The position numbers and the translations under genes were made by a program. DNA of 64,000 nt from Aliishimia ponticola (GTDB lineage Bacteria > Pseudomonadota > Alphaproteobacteria > Rhodobacterales > Rhodobacteraceae), in assembly GCF_004803475.1 (NCBI RefSeq), contig NZ_SRKY01000001.1:434001-498000 (forward strand), written 5' to 3'. How positions within the stretch are numbered: the first letter of the stretch is position 1; the number at the start of each line of letters is the position of its first letter. The notes under the pieces were generated by a model. The model was not told the origin of the DNA and did no database searches. It worked only from the letters and a program-made list of their open reading frames with translations. Of this stretch, positions 21,953 through 31,555 are shown in pieces.

Positions 21953-21968
21953 ATTGTATTGACACAAT
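21953..21968. promoter_or_regulatory. Inverted repeat ATTGT-N6-ACAAT, candidate MocR operator
   Basis: Perfect 5-base arms in the divergent promoter region between the DUF1127 gene and the MocR regulator. A second copy is at 22026-22042. Confidence 0.5.
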
Positions 21969-22025
21969 TGGGGCGATTTGCCACGTACATTGGTACATAT
22001 CTTGCTGCGATCCGTCGATGGAAAC

Positions 22026-22042
22026 ATTGTTATGAGTACAAT
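22026..22042. promoter_or_regulatory. Inverted repeat ATTGT-N7-ACAAT over the MocR start codon
   Basis: Same arms as the repeat at 21953-21968, 73 bases away, spanning the ATG of the regulator; suits autorepression. Confidence 0.45.
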
Positions 22043-23441
22043 TTGGCTACCAGATTTGGCGAAGTTCGAAGGGCCGAAATACCGCCGCCTGACAGAGGCG
22101 CTGCGGCGTGCGGTGCGCGATGGCAGCCTGCCTGCGGGGGAGAAACTGCCGCCTGTGCGCGATCTGGCCTGGCGGCTGGACATGACACCGGGCACCGTCG
22201 CGCGGGCCTATACCATTCTGACCGACGAGGGTGTGCTCAAAGCCGCTGTCGGGCGCGGCACCTTCGTGGCCGAACCCCGCCCCGAGCGTGAGGTCGTCCC
22301 GCCCATCGTCGTCGATCCCAACCCGCATGGCGTGGACACGTCGGATGGTCCGCTTAGCCTTTATTCTCCGGGGCTTCCGAATGTCGGGCAATCGCGCCTG
22401 ATCCGCGACATCCTTGCCGAAATCGCGGCGGAGCCACCTTCCGGCGTGATGCACTATCCGCAGCAGGGCAGCAATGCGCCCGCGCGCCTCGCGGCGCTGA
22501 ACTGGCTGGCAGGTACACCGCTTGGGGTGGTGGATGAGGAAGACATCGTCCTGGCTCATGGCGGTCAGAACGCGATCCTGCTGGTCATGCAGGCGGTGCT
22601 GCGCGGCCCGCGCCCCGTCGTGTATGTCGAGGAGCTATGCTATCAGGGGTTTCGCCGCGCGGCGGAATTGTCGCGCGCCCAGATCGTGATGCTTCCGATG
22701 GATGGGCAGGGCATTGTACCCGATACATTCGCTGCCGCTGTGGCGCAGCACGGGCCGGGGCTGCTTTGTACCAGTCCGGAGGTGCATAACCCGACGGGCA
22801 TTCTGACGCCGGAGGCCCGCCGCCGCGAGATCGCCGCCATCGCGAAACGTAGCGATGTGCAGATCCTGGAAGATGACTGCTATCGGCTTGGGGCGCCGCG
22901 CGCGCCCAGTTACCGGATGCTCGCGCCGGAGCGGAGCTGGTACGTCACCTCCGTTTCCAAGTCGATCTCCCCGGCATTGCGTCTGGGCTTTGCCATTGCG
23001 CCGCATGGCCGGGTCGCGCCCCTGCGCCGCGCGGCGGAGCATAGCTTTTTCGGGCTGTCGACGATCCTGTTCGATCTCGCGGCGAAGCTTCTGACCCATC
23101 CGCAGCTTCCCGCGTTGCAGGATGCGGTTCTGCGCGCCTATGCCAGCCGCGTGCAAATCGCGGTCAATCATCTGGGCGGCTATGACCTGAACTGGCGCGA
23201 CGACGTTGCGTTTCTATGGCTGCGTCTGCCCGAAGGCTGGCGGTCCGGCCCGTTCTGCGTGGCCGCCGAAGCGCGCGGCGTCAGCATTCGTCCTTCCGAT
23301 CAGTTCACCGACCGCGATTCCCGCGCGCCCCATGCGGTGCGGATTTCGATCAACGCCCAAGTCGCCGCGGAACGGTTCGAGGCAGGGATGAGCGCACTGC
23401 GTGACCTTCTTGACAATCCGCCCGCAGATATCGGCGTTTGA
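22032..23441 (+). CDS. MocR/PdxR-family regulator (GntR HTH plus aminotransferase domain)
   Basis: Transcription factor of 469 residues: winged helix-turn-helix at about 15-80 (LPPVRDLAWRLDMTPGTVAR), then a fold-type I aminotransferase-like domain at about 110-465 with the PLP lysine in TSVSKSISPALRLG. Such proteins sense PLP or amino compounds. The start at 22032 has a weak ribosome site; a TTG at 21978 is an alternative. Target is probably the divergent DUF1127 gene and itself. Confidence 0.9.
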   Translation: MSTIWLPDLAKFEGPKYRRLTEALRRAVRDGSLPAGEKLPPVRDLAWRLDMTPGTVARAYTILTDEGVLKAAVGRGTFVAEPRPEREVVPPIVVDPNPHGVDTSDGPLSLYSPGLPNVGQSRLIRDILAEIAAEPPSGVMHYPQQGSNAPARLAALNWLAGTPLGVVDEEDIVLAHGGQNAILLVMQAVLRGPRPVVYVEELCYQGFRRAAELSRAQIVMLPMDGQGIVPDTFAAAVAQHGPGLLCTSPEVHNPTGILTPEARRREIAAIAKRSDVQILEDDCYRLGAPRAPSYRMLAPERSWYVTSVSKSISPALRLGFAIAPHGRVAPLRRAAEHSFFGLSTILFDLAAKLLTHPQLPALQDAVLRAYASRVQIAVNHLGGYDLNWRDDVAFLWLRLPEGWRSGPFCVAAEARGVSIRPSDQFTDRDSRAPHAVRISINAQVAAERFEAGMSALRDLLDNPPADIGV

Positions 23442-23507
23442 TTGGGGTAAAATAATACCATAATTTTAAGTAGCTGTTTTTGAACGATAAAAATGGAAGG
23501 AAGCCAC

Positions 23508-23535
23508 TTGATGTGCGCGCGTCAGCCTGTATAAC
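23508..23535 (+). promoter_or_regulatory. Sigma-70 type promoter for rplM-rpsI
   Basis: TTGATG (-35) at 23508-23513 and TATAAC (-10) at 23530-23535 with a 16-base spacer, preceded by AT-rich sequence that could act as an UP element. It lies 45 bases before rplM. Confidence 0.65.
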
Positions 23536-23579
23536 CCGGCAATCGAATTTTCACCCCCTCTCTTAAAGGGACACGTCCA

Positions 23580-24038
23580 ATGAAAACCTATTCTGCAACC
23601 CCTGCAGATATCGACAAGAAATGGATCATCATCGATGCCGAAGGTATCGTGCTTGGCCGTCTTGCTTCGATTGTCGCCACGCGCCTGCGTGGTAAACACA
23701 AAGCTTCCTTCACGCCGCACATGGATATGGGCGACAACGTGATCGTCATCAACGCCGAGAAGGTGCAGATGACCGGTCGCAAGCGCGAGGAAAACTTCTA
23801 CTGGCACACCGGTCACCCGGGCGGGATCAAATCGCGCACCAAGGCGCAGATCCTCGAAGGTGCACATCCGGAGCGCGTCGTCACGCTCGCGGTCAAGCGT
23901 ATGCTGCCGGGCAACCGCCTGTCGCGCAAGCAAATGACCAATCTGCGGGTCTATGCCGGTGCCGAGCACCCGCATGAGGCGCAGAACCCCGAAGTTCTGG
24001 ACGTTAAGTCCATGAACAAGAAAAACACTCGGAGCTGA
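23580..24038 (+). CDS. rplM: 50S ribosomal protein L13
   Basis: Early-assembly large-subunit protein of 152 residues with the family motifs [16 protein letters not shown] at the N-terminus and HTGHPGGIK near the middle. It forms the usual L13-S9 operon with rpsI, 5 bases downstream. Confidence 0.98.
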   Translation: MKTYSATPADIDKKWIIIDAEGIVLGRLASIVATRLRGKHKASFTPHMDMGDNVIVINAEKVQMTGRKREENFYWHTGHPGGIKSRTKAQILEGAHPERVVTLAVKRMLPGNRLSRKQMTNLRVYAGAEHPHEAQNPEVLDVKSMNKKNTRS

Positions 24039-24043
24039 GACAG

Positions 24044-24532
24044 ATGGCTGACGAAATCAACACGCTCGAAGATCTCGCTGCCGTCGCTGGCGATGCGCCG
24101 GTTGCCGAAGAAATCGAAATCAACCGCGAGCCGGTGCGCGACGAGCTGGGACGCTCCTACGCAACGGGCAAGCGGAAGGACGCTGTCGCACGTGTCTGGA
24201 TCAAGCCGGGTTCCGGCAAGGTCGAAGTCAACGGCAAGTCCATGGACAAGTATTTTGCACGTCCGGTGCTTCAGCTGATCCTGCGCCAGCCCTTCCAGGT
24301 TGCTGGTGTCGAAGATCAGTTCGACGTGATGGCAACCGTGAAAGGCGGCGGTCTGACCGGTCAGGCCGGTGCGGTCAAGCACGGCATCTCCAAGGCGCTG
24401 CAACTTTACGATCCCGCGCTGCGCGCACCGCTGAAAGCGGCAGGCTTCCTGACCCGCGACAGCCGCGTGGTTGAGCGGAAGAAATACGGTAAGCGCAAGG
24501 CGCGCCGGAGCTTCCAGTTCTCCAAGCGTTAA
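24044..24532 (+). CDS. rpsI: 30S ribosomal protein S9
   Basis: Small-subunit protein of 162 residues. It has an acidic N-terminal extension of about 35 residues before the conserved [14 protein letters not shown] motif, and the basic tail ending SFQFSKR that reaches the P-site tRNA. Second gene of the rplM operon; a strong terminator follows. Confidence 0.98.
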   Translation: MADEINTLEDLAAVAGDAPVAEEIEINREPVRDELGRSYATGKRKDAVARVWIKPGSGKVEVNGKSMDKYFARPVLQLILRQPFQVAGVEDQFDVMATVKGGGLTGQAGAVKHGISKALQLYDPALRAPLKAAGFLTRDSRVVERKKYGKRKARRSFQFSKR

Positions 24533-24557
24533 GTTTGGCGCTATCGCGAACAGAAAA

Positions 24558-24595
24558 AAAGGGCCGCTCCATCCGGGCGGCCCTTTGCTTTTGTC
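24558..24595. terminator. Bidirectional terminator between rpsI and the outer-membrane-like gene
   Basis: Stem AAAGGGCCGC / GCGGCCCTTT with a 9-base loop, T-rich on both strands, placed between two convergent genes. Confidence 0.9.
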
Positions 24596-24608
24596 TGGTC
24601 GGCGCGGC

Positions 24609-25244
24609 TTAGCCGCCGAAGACGCTGGTTTCAAAGCCGACGCTGAACGTCATCAGCCCGTCCGCATCGTCGGAATCCTCGTACAGCATTTCAAGGAAGA
24701 CCGTGTCATTGACCGCATAGGTCAGTGCCGCCTCGCCATATGCGTTGTCATCCGCATCCGATACGCCATACATGAAGCGCGTCGACCAGCGGTCGTTCAA
24801 TTCGAACTCGGCCGAGATTTCGTGGAACCAGTCTTTGCTGTCCGGGTCGATTTCCGAATACAGCGCGCCAGTCACGGATTCGCCCAGCGGATAGGACAAT
24901 TCAACGCCGACCCCGTTATGGTCGTGGCCCGAGTCGGTCAGGAAGTAGCCGACATATTGCAGCGCAACGCCCAGATCGCCGAATTCGGTGCCATAGCCCA
25001 GGTAGAATTCCAGCTCGGCATCGTCATTCGGATCATCATGGAGCGAGCCCGCCCAGAGTTCCGTGAAAAACCCGCTGTTTTCATAGGCGATATAGCCTTC
25101 GATGGTGTTTTCCGAATGGTCCAGCCCGTTATCGATGTCGTAGGTCAGATTGACCTGACCGCCAACGACGGCTTCGCCTTGCGCCAGCGCGACAACGGGA
25201 ACGAACGCGGCGACGAAAGCCGCGCATGTGGTACGAATGTGCAT
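24609..25244 (-). CDS. Putative outer membrane beta-barrel protein (TorF/Gcw_chp-like)
   Basis: Secreted protein of 211 residues. The signal peptide ends PVVALAQ at about 22; the rest alternates aromatic and acidic residues in short strands, and the last residues (VGFETSVFGG) form an amphipathic strand. This suits a small outer-membrane barrel; the length and acid-rich strands resemble the TorF family, but that name is tentative. The ATG at 25244 was chosen because the signal peptide begins there; the frame is open 174 bases further. Confidence 0.65.
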   Translation of the reverse strand: MHIRTTCAAFVAAFVPVVALAQGEAVVGGQVNLTYDIDNGLDHSENTIEGYIAYENSGFFTELWAGSLHDDPNDDAELEFYLGYGTEFGDLGVALQYVGYFLTDSGHDHNGVGVELSYPLGESVTGALYSEIDPDSKDWFHEISAEFELNDRWSTRFMYGVSDADDNAYGEAALTYAVNDTVFLEMLYEDSDDADGLMTFSVGFETSVFGG

Positions 25245-25373
25245 GAGGTTACCCTTGTATGATGCCTTGAAGAGGGGTCGCATCCGTTGGCTGGCATCGA
25301 GGGAAGGGGCTGGCTCGGAAGTGTCGGACTTGTTCCCTAGTGAAACAGTCGGGCTTTGTAAATCGCAATTCCC

Positions 25374-26096
25374 ATGGATGTTCCGCAGCGCGTATCCGGT
25401 GTGGAAATTACGTCGCAAATTAATCGTTTTGTAGGTGTTTTGGACCAGTCTGCGCGAAACGAAGCGGCGGTTTGGATCGTGCAGGAAAAGACGGATGTAG
25501 TCGTGTTACTGTCAGCCTGGGGCACCGGGTCCACATCCGTCGCCGGGTATCTGGACCGGTGCGGCGTCTACACGTGCCCGCCGCATCAGGAAACCATCGA
25601 CGAACGCACACCCAACGCCTATGAGCCGCAGGCCTATCGCGCGGCGCTGGCCGACGTAATCGATGAATTCACGCTGGAACCCAAGGGCGACGCCGACAGT
25701 TTCCGCGCCTTCCTTGAGCCCTGGATCGAGGGGGAGCGGGAAAAGGCCGCCGACGCCAATGCGCCGATGATCGCGCTCAAACACCCGCTGCAAACCTACC
25801 TGCTGCCTGTGCTGGAGGAGGTCTTGCGCCCTCGCTATGTGCTGATCACGCGCCCCTTTGCCGACATCGAGGCGACGCGCCAGCGCCGGGTCTGGCACCC
25901 GGTCTATGGCGAGGCGGGCGCGCAGCAGATCTATGGCGTGCTCTACACCTGGCTGCATGACAGCGCGCGGCCCTATCTGGGATTGCCCTATGCCGCGTTC
26001 CGGTCCGATCCGGGCCTGCGCCGCAAATTGCTGGAATTTCTGGACCTTGATCCACCGCCGGACAGCCTGCGCGCGGCGGAAGACTGGGTGCGGTGA
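25374..26096 (+). CDS. Sulfotransferase-like P-loop protein
   Basis: Predicted nucleotide-binding protein of up to 240 residues. The P-loop-like segment LLSAWGTGSTSVAGYLDR resembles the PAPS-binding loop of sulfotransferases, and VLITRPFADIEATRQRR matches the second PAPS site pattern. The start is uncertain: the GTG at 25503 just before the P-loop, with AGGAAAAG upstream, is more like relatives. It is followed after 10 bases by another sulfotransferase-like gene, so they form a pair. Confidence 0.65.
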   Translation: MDVPQRVSGVEITSQINRFVGVLDQSARNEAAVWIVQEKTDVVVLLSAWGTGSTSVAGYLDRCGVYTCPPHQETIDERTPNAYEPQAYRAALADVIDEFTLEPKGDADSFRAFLEPWIEGEREKAADANAPMIALKHPLQTYLLPVLEEVLRPRYVLITRPFADIEATRQRRVWHPVYGEAGAQQIYGVLYTWLHDSARPYLGLPYAAFRSDPGLRRKLLEFLDLDPPPDSLRAAEDWVR

Positions 26097-26106
26097 AAGG
26101 AGACTG

Positions 26107-26907
26107 ATGCAAAAGGCCATTTTCACCCTGACCGCCGGGCGGACCGGGACCGCATGGATTGCTGATTTTCTGGGGCAGAACCTTGAGATCGACGCCGTCC
26201 ATGAACCTCTGGGGATCGCGGATTTCGGCACCCGCATGCCCGATATCCGGCTGATGCGCAGCTTCAACACCTATGGCAATACGCCGGAAGTGCAGCGCTT
26301 TTGGCAGGGCAAACTGGGCGCTTTGCCCCCGGTTTATGCCGAAGGGAATCATACGCTCGGCAAATGCGGGTTGATCGAAAACCTCGCCGTAAGCCCTTTG
26401 GCGCAGGATGCGGTGGTGGTGGTCTTGCGGCGGGGGATCGTCAAACAATGCGTCAGCTACCTTGTACGGGGTGATTTCGGCAATATCACCGTGCCATGGC
26501 AGTGGTATCTGATGCCGGATTACCCGCTCACGTTAGTCGCCTTCGCGCCGTTCAAGGGGATGGGGCAGTTGGGCTACGCGCTTTGGTATTGCTATGAGAT
26601 GGCAGCTCGGCAGGCCTATTACCAGATGGCCTATGGCGACCGTGTCTCCTTTGTCGAAGCGCAATTGGAGGAAGTGACGAAACCGGAAGGCGCCGCGCGG
26701 TTCTGGGCGGATTTGGGCGGGCAGGGCACATGCAGCCTTCCGCCGCCGAAAAATGCCTCAAGCACAGCGCCCCCGGCTGAGCTTTTGGCGCAAGTGCAGG
26801 CCATCACGGACAAAATCGCCTTTGACGCCGACGCCGTCGCACGCGCGGCCATCGCCAAGGGGTTCAGCTTCGAAAGCGCCGCAGGGGGAGAGAAACGCTC
26901 TGCCTGA
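26107..26907 (+). CDS. Sulfotransferase-like P-loop protein
   Basis: Protein of 266 residues starting MQKAIFTLTAGRTGTAWIAD, whose TAGRTGTAW segment is a PAPS-type P-loop; VVVVLRRGIVKQCVSY is a likely second phosphate-binding site. ATG at 26107 has an AAAGGAGA ribosome site. It overlaps nothing and lies directly behind the previous sulfotransferase-like gene; a joint role in modifying a glycan or lipid is possible but inferred. Confidence 0.7.
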   Translation: MQKAIFTLTAGRTGTAWIADFLGQNLEIDAVHEPLGIADFGTRMPDIRLMRSFNTYGNTPEVQRFWQGKLGALPPVYAEGNHTLGKCGLIENLAVSPLAQDAVVVVLRRGIVKQCVSYLVRGDFGNITVPWQWYLMPDYPLTLVAFAPFKGMGQLGYALWYCYEMAARQAYYQMAYGDRVSFVEAQLEEVTKPEGAARFWADLGGQGTCSLPPPKNASSTAPPAELLAQVQAITDKIAFDADAVARAAIAKGFSFESAAGGEKRSA

Positions 26908-27006
26908 CGGGTAAGGCTGCCCCCCGATTGTACGGCTGGGTGTCCACGGGTTCTGACGAGTATCGCTGGTACGAGAAACGTAACCAGTTCCAGTTTTGAT
27001 GATCGA

Positions 27007-27039
27007 GAGAGGCCGTCCTCCGCAGGGCGGTCTCTTTTT
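27007..27039 (+). terminator. Rho-independent terminator after the sulfotransferase pair
   Basis: Stem GAGA(GG)CCGTCCT / AGGGCGGTCTC with a CCGC loop, followed by five T residues. A weaker hairpin CTGGTACG/CGTAACCAG lies at 26966-26987. Confidence 0.8.
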
Positions 27040-27054
27040 CCCACAGCCGCGATG

Positions 27055-27672
27055 TCAGTCGTCGGGCCGGATCAGCCCCAGACCGCGCAGATACACACCG
27101 ATTCCGGTTTCCAGCAGATCTTCGGGCGGGAAAGGAGAGGCGCGGCCGGGCGAGTTGCGCGCAAAAAGTTCGACGACCCCGTGGCTCATCGCCCAGATAT
27201 GCGCGGAAAACATCGACGCGGGCGGGCGGCGGTCCTCGGGGATATGCTTGCTTAGATCTTCCGCGGCCTTTTCCAACACCTCATTGGCGCGGGCCGAAGC
27301 CGCAGCAAGTTCCGGTGTGCGGTTGACCGAAATGCCGCTTTCGAACATCGCGATATAATGGCCGGGAAACTTGCGCGCGAAGGCCAGATAGGCGCGGCCC
27401 GTGGCCTCGAACGCGGCCAGAGCGGAGGGTTGCCCGGATTGATAAGCATGTTCCATCAGGTCGGCAAAAATCTCATAGCCTTGCCGCGCGGCCTCTGCGA
27501 TCAAATCCTCGCGCCCCTCGAAATGCCGGTAGACGGCGGCGGGGGTGACGCCCGCCTGCTTGGCCGCTTCGGACAGGGTAAAGCCGGTTGGACCTTTCTT
27601 TTCGATCAGGTCCAGTGCCGATTCCATCAGCGCGGCTTTGAGGTTGCCGTGATGATAGCCGCGTTTAGGCAT
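27055..27672 (-). CDS. TetR-family transcriptional regulator
   Basis: Regulator of 205 residues. The helix-turn-helix is at about 28-50 ([21 protein letters not shown]), followed by a C-terminal ligand and dimer domain. Its start overlaps the end of ppk2 by 8 bases on the same strand, so it is translated from the ppk2 message. Ligand and targets unknown. Confidence 0.92.
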   Translation of the reverse strand: MPKRGYHHGNLKAALMESALDLIEKKGPTGFTLSEAAKQAGVTPAAVYRHFEGREDLIAEAARQGYEIFADLMEHAYQSGQPSALAAFEATGRAYLAFARKFPGHYIAMFESGISVNRTPELAAASARANEVLEKAAEDLSKHIPEDRRPPASMFSAHIWAMSHGVVELFARNSPGRASPFPPEDLLETGIGVYLRGLGLIRPDD

Positions 27673-28534
27673 GCCAGATGTCGGGGCCGCCGCAGATCAG
27701 GGGATCGGGCGCGCCCACCACTTTGCTGTCTTTTCGGTCATATCCAACATGGTTCAGCACATGCCGGATCGCCGCCAACCGCGCGCGCCGCTTGTCATCG
27801 GTGCGCACCACGGTCCAGGGCGCCTCTGCCGTGTGCGAGCGCGCCAAGGTTTCGCCGATCGCGGCGGTATAGGCATCCCACTTCTTAAGGCCTTCCACAT
27901 CGATCCAGCTAAGTTTCCAATGCTTTAGGGGGTCTTGTTCACGTTGCAGAAAGCGGCGCAATTGCTCTGCCCGGCCCACATTCAGCCAGAACTTGATGAG
28001 CGTGATTCCCTCATCCACCAGCATCTGTTCGAACCGCGGCACTTGGTGGAAGAAATGCTCGCGTTGCTCCGGCGTACAGAACTCGAACACATGCTCCACC
28101 ACGGCGCGGTTGTACCAGGACCGGTCGAAGAACACGATCTCGCCCGCCGCAGGAAGGTGATCGACATAGCGCTGGAAATACCACTGCGTCGCTTCCCGGT
28201 CTGTGGGCTTGGGCAAGGCCACCACACGCGCGCCGCGTGGATTAAGGTTCTCTCGGAAGCGCTTGATTGTACCGCCTTTTCCAGCGGCATCGCGCCCTTC
28301 GAACAGGATCGCGACGCGTGCGCCGGTCTGCTTGGCCCAGGCTTGCAGCTTGACCAGTTCGATCTGCAGCGCGTCATGGTCCTTTTCATAGGGTTTGCGC
28401 GCCAGCCTGTCGGAATAGGGGAAATCCGGGTTCAGAATTTCGTTCTTGTCGGCGCGCTTGATCGCGTCGCGGATCGCGTCCGGGGCATGGTCGGCGTAGA
28501 AAGTGCTGATGGCACCGTCAAAGGGAAGCTCCAT
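27665..28534 (-). CDS. ppk2: Polyphosphate kinase 2
   Basis: Transfers phosphate between polyphosphate and nucleotides. The product has 289 residues with Walker [10 protein letters not shown] at 80-88, Walker B with the lid start [14 protein letters not shown] and family segment [18 protein letters not shown]. One-domain class; whether it favours GDP, ADP or AMP cannot be told. It shares a message with the downstream tetR gene. Confidence 0.94.
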   Translation of the reverse strand: MELPFDGAISTFYADHAPDAIRDAIKRADKNEILNPDFPYSDRLARKPYEKDHDALQIELVKLQAWAKQTGARVAILFEGRDAAGKGGTIKRFRENLNPRGARVVALPKPTDREATQWYFQRYVDHLPAAGEIVFFDRSWYNRAVVEHVFEFCTPEQREHFFHQVPRFEQMLVDEGITLIKFWLNVGRAEQLRRFLQREQDPLKHWKLSWIDVEGLKKWDAYTAAIGETLARSHTAEAPWTVVRTDDKRRARLAAIRHVLNHVGYDRKDSKVVGAPDPLICGGPDIWHA

Positions 28535-28586
28535 CTTGGGCTCCTGTTTCGTGTCTGCTCAGGGTCAATATGGGATGTTAATCCGA

Positions 28587-29558
28587 TTAACGCAAACCCG
28601 CACGCGTGGCGGCGCGGTCAATTGCGGCGATCGTTTCGTCCAGCGCGGCGTGGTGCGGCATATGGCCGATCCCGGGCAGGACGGTGAGGTTCACGCTGTC
28701 GACCTGATCGGCGAGCGGCTGCGAATGCACCGATAGCGGCACGATGTCGTCGGCGTCGCCATGCAAGATTTCAATCGGCAGGGTCAGGTTGTCGTAGCGC
28801 TTGGACATCTCCACGATATGTGGGCGCAACCCATTGACCTGACGGGAGTTTTCACGAAGCGTGCGTCGCCGCAGCGACAAGGGCGCACCGATATGTTCCG
28901 CATAGCCTTCGGGTTCGGCCTGCGGCGCGAAGATGGAGGCGACGACGCTGTCCAATGTCCCGCGCGGCATTCCGGCGGTGACCATCGGAATGGCGAAAAG
29001 CGATCCGGGGACAGAGGCCTGAACCGGATATTGCCAGTGCAAATCGCCCGGCCAAGGCTGGGACGCCCCGGCAAGAGAGATCATCGCGGCCGCTTCCGGG
29101 TCGTCCAGCACCCAAGCCATCGCCACCGCGCCGCCATAGGAATGGCCCAGCACCATCGGTCTGGAGATGCCGACCGCCTTTGCTGCCTCGCGCAGCAGGC
29201 GCGCTTGCAGTTGCGGACTTTCGCCATCGGTGTCCAGAATCCCCCCAAATCCCGGCGCTGCCTCCGACCACCCCAGACCGGGGCGATCCATGACGATGAT
29301 GCGATAGCGGTCTTGCAGCGCGGGCACGAGAGAGAATGTAAAATCGCGGGAATTTCCCGATGCGCCGTGCAGCAGTACCAGATCGGGGCCATTATCGCCA
29401 AAGACCTGCACATGGATGTCCGTTCCATCGACCTCAATCAATTCGCCCTCGGGCGGGAAGAGCATCTCGGCCCGCTGTTCCCGGATGCCCGCCACAAGCT
29501 GAACCGCGGCGACCCCGACAAGGGAAAACAGGACGATGTAGAACAATGACCTAGCCAC
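28587..29558 (-). CDS. Alpha/beta hydrolase, membrane-anchored
   Basis: Hydrolase of 323 residues with an N-terminal hydrophobic anchor (1-25), oxyanion motif [11 protein letters not shown], nucleophile elbow GHSYGG, and a catalytic His in GIGHMPHHA near the end. Substrate unknown. Its start overlaps the 3' end of metA by 8 bases, suggesting one transcript. Confidence 0.88.
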   Translation of the reverse strand: MARSLFYIVLFSLVGVAAVQLVAGIREQRAEMLFPPEGELIEVDGTDIHVQVFGDNGPDLVLLHGASGNSRDFTFSLVPALQDRYRIIVMDRPGLGWSEAAPGFGGILDTDGESPQLQARLLREAAKAVGISRPMVLGHSYGGAVAMAWVLDDPEAAAMISLAGASQPWPGDLHWQYPVQASVPGSLFAIPMVTAGMPRGTLDSVVASIFAPQAEPEGYAEHIGAPLSLRRRTLRENSRQVNGLRPHIVEMSKRYDNLTLPIEILHGDADDIVPLSVHSQPLADQVDSVNLTVLPGIGHMPHHAALDETIAAIDRAATRAGLR

Positions 29559-30477
29559 CGATCTCTTCCATGTTGAAAGGGGTTGATTGGTAAATCTGGT
29601 TAATCCAGTTCCCGTATAGCAAATGCGCGTGACTACGCCAGCGGTTCTGCGGCTTCATCTGCGGGTCATCCTGCGGGAAATAGTTCACCGGCAGGGCGAT
29701 CTGCGCGCCTTCGACCTGATTGCTTTGCAGGTCGCGCTGGTATTCTTCGCCCAGCGTGCCGCTGTCATATTCGAAATGATTGAGGATATAGAGCGCCCGG
29801 TGCTCCGGGTCTTCGATCAGGCATGGCCCCGTCACGTCAGAGCCAAGCAGGATCGGCAGCCCTGCGGCTTCGACCTCTTCCTTGCGCACTTCCGTCCAGC
29901 GGCTGACCGGCACGACGCAATCATCTGAAAACCCGCGCAGATAGGGCGAGGCAGGGGCAAGGTTCGTATGGCGATAGGCCCCGAACAGCTTGCGATCCAG
30001 CACATGTTTCGGCACCCGGTGGAAATGGTGCAACATCGCCATTCCGCCCCAGCAGACGCCAAAGGTCGAATGCACATTGGTCTGCGTCCAGTCCATCACC
30101 TCGGTCAGCTCGTCCCAATAGGTTACCTGCTCGAAGTCCAGATGTTCGATTGGCGCCCCGGTGATGATCAGCCCGTCGAACCGTTCGTTCTTGACGTCCT
30201 GGAAGGGGCGGTAGAATTCCGCCATATGCTCGGCGGCGGTGTTGCGGGTCTGGTGTTCGGACATCCGGATCAGGCTCAGTTCGATCTGAAGCGGGGTCGC
30301 CCCGATCAGCCGGGCGAACTGGTTTTCCGTCTGGATCTTCTTCGGCATCAGGTTGAGCAGCCCAATCCGCAGCGGGCGGATATCCTGCCGTGCGGCCATG
30401 TCCTCGTCCATGACCATGACACCCTCGCGGGTCAGCACGTCATAGGCGGGAAGGGAAGCAGGCAGCTTGATTGGCAT
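29551..30477 (-). CDS. metA: Homoserine O-acyltransferase MetA (probable acetyltransferase)
   Basis: Activates homoserine for methionine synthesis. The 308-residue product has the catalytic Cys142 (FGVCWGGMA), and His and Glu of NHFEYD near 235-237. Residue 111 is Glu (APIEHLDF). In this family Glu111 is linked to acetyl-CoA use, while Gly at this position goes with succinyl-CoA, so the enzyme is probably a homoserine O-acetyltransferase. No SAM-II riboswitch is recognisable upstream. Confidence 0.95.
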   Translation of the reverse strand: MPIKLPASLPAYDVLTREGVMVMDEDMAARQDIRPLRIGLLNLMPKKIQTENQFARLIGATPLQIELSLIRMSEHQTRNTAAEHMAEFYRPFQDVKNERFDGLIITGAPIEHLDFEQVTYWDELTEVMDWTQTNVHSTFGVCWGGMAMLHHFHRVPKHVLDRKLFGAYRHTNLAPASPYLRGFSDDCVVPVSRWTEVRKEEVEAAGLPILLGSDVTGPCLIEDPEHRALYILNHFEYDSGTLGEEYQRDLQSNQVEGAQIALPVNYFPQDDPQMKPQNRWRSHAHLLYGNWINQIYQSTPFNMEEIGG

Positions 30478-30660
30478 GGGGAACGCTCATTCTTGAAGGG
30501 TGAGGCAACAAAAGACGCGAAAAACACTTACAGGGTGAGGGACATAGGCCGTTTCACCGCGCGCTTCCAGCCCTTGTTGGATACGCTCGGTCAATCGTGA
30601 TGGGCGCCGGGGCGCGTTTTGGCGATCTGGGCGCGACGGACAGGGGACTGCCCCCGCGCC

Positions 30661-31521
30661 TTAACTGCGGCGATCCAGCGCCTCGGCGATGAGGTCATCG
30701 AAATCGGCCTGGCTCTTCAGCGCCGCGATCTCGTCCGCCGTGACGGTGACGCCCCAGCGGGCCATGTCACGATAGCGCGGCTGGCGATGCGCCAGCGCCT
30801 TGGCATAGGTCCAGCGGATGAAGGCATCGGGATCGACTTTCTGCGCGGAGTGACCGGTTTCTTCCAGATACTCCGCCCAACAACGCGCCAGAAACGCCGG
30901 TTGATAGGCCATCGGCTTGGGCGCGCGGTCAAAGCGGCGGATCAATTCCTCGGTATGGGCCTCGGACCCTTCGATCCAGATCATCAGCGCGCGCTGGCTG
31001 AGTTCCAGCATCAGCGGGTCATTGGGATCGGTCGCATCCACCCATTCGCAGATCGACCCGCCGGTATCGCAGATGAAATTCGGATAGCCATAAAGCCGCT
31101 CAGCCCGGTCGATGAAATAGCCGGTATCGGTCAGCGCGTGAATCTCGGCGGTGCGGAACTGGTCCTGCCGCCGTTCATATTCGGCAATCGGCAGACCGCC
31201 TTTCTCCGGGTCGCCAGGCTTGCCCAGATAGGTGCTGACAGGCGCGAGGTTCGAGAACGTGATGTTCGATCCGATATAGATCGAATCCGACATCAGCAGA
31301 TCGCGCAGGAAAGGGACTTTCATCGCCTCGGCCTTGGCGTTGTCGATGATGTATTCGCCCATATAGCGGGTGCCGATGCGGTAATCGATGGAGTAGTGGA
31401 ACCACTGGCCGGAATCGCGCAGCATCTGGCTTAGATAGGTCTTGCCCAACCCGGACATGCCATAGACCAACACCCGTTTGCGCGGTGCGTCCCGCCATTC
31501 CTGCGCTGATTGGTAGAGCAT
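30661..31521 (-). CDS. P-loop ATPase/kinase-like protein of unknown role
   Basis: Protein of 286 residues with an N-terminal Walker A VYGMSGLGKTYLS at about 20-32. The C-terminal half is charged and has no recognised domain. The ATG at 31521 has an AGGGGAA site; 20 extra codons are open upstream and would run into the promoter region of the next gene. Resembles conserved rhodobacterial ATPase entries; no pathway can be assigned. Confidence 0.75.
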   Translation of the reverse strand: MLYQSAQEWRDAPRKRVLVYGMSGLGKTYLSQMLRDSGQWFHYSIDYRIGTRYMGEYIIDNAKAEAMKVPFLRDLLMSDSIYIGSNITFSNLAPVSTYLGKPGDPEKGGLPIAEYERRQDQFRTAEIHALTDTGYFIDRAERLYGYPNFICDTGGSICEWVDATDPNDPLMLELSQRALMIWIEGSEAHTEELIRRFDRAPKPMAYQPAFLARCWAEYLEETGHSAQKVDPDAFIRWTYAKALAHRQPRYRDMARWGVTVTADEIAALKSQADFDDLIAEALDRRS

Positions 31522-31555
31522 CGGTTCCCCTGCCTTATGCTTGGTGATCCGTTTC

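Noticed and set aside
26908-27006. tRNA-like sequence or attachment site after the sulfotransferase pair
   Set aside because: The GGTTC word and nearby hairpin do not form a T-arm plus acceptor stem, and there is no integrase or repeat.
28577-28589. TTAA-N5-TTAA as a CtrA box
   Set aside because: Spacer is 5, not 7; it overlaps the 3' end of a hydrolase gene and is not in a clear promoter.
30478-30660. Possible SAM-II riboswitch or leader peptide upstream of metA
   Set aside because: The conserved SAM-II pseudoknot sequence is not recognisable. A 9-codon frame (GTG at 30557 to TAA at 30528) exists but has no support beyond its presence.
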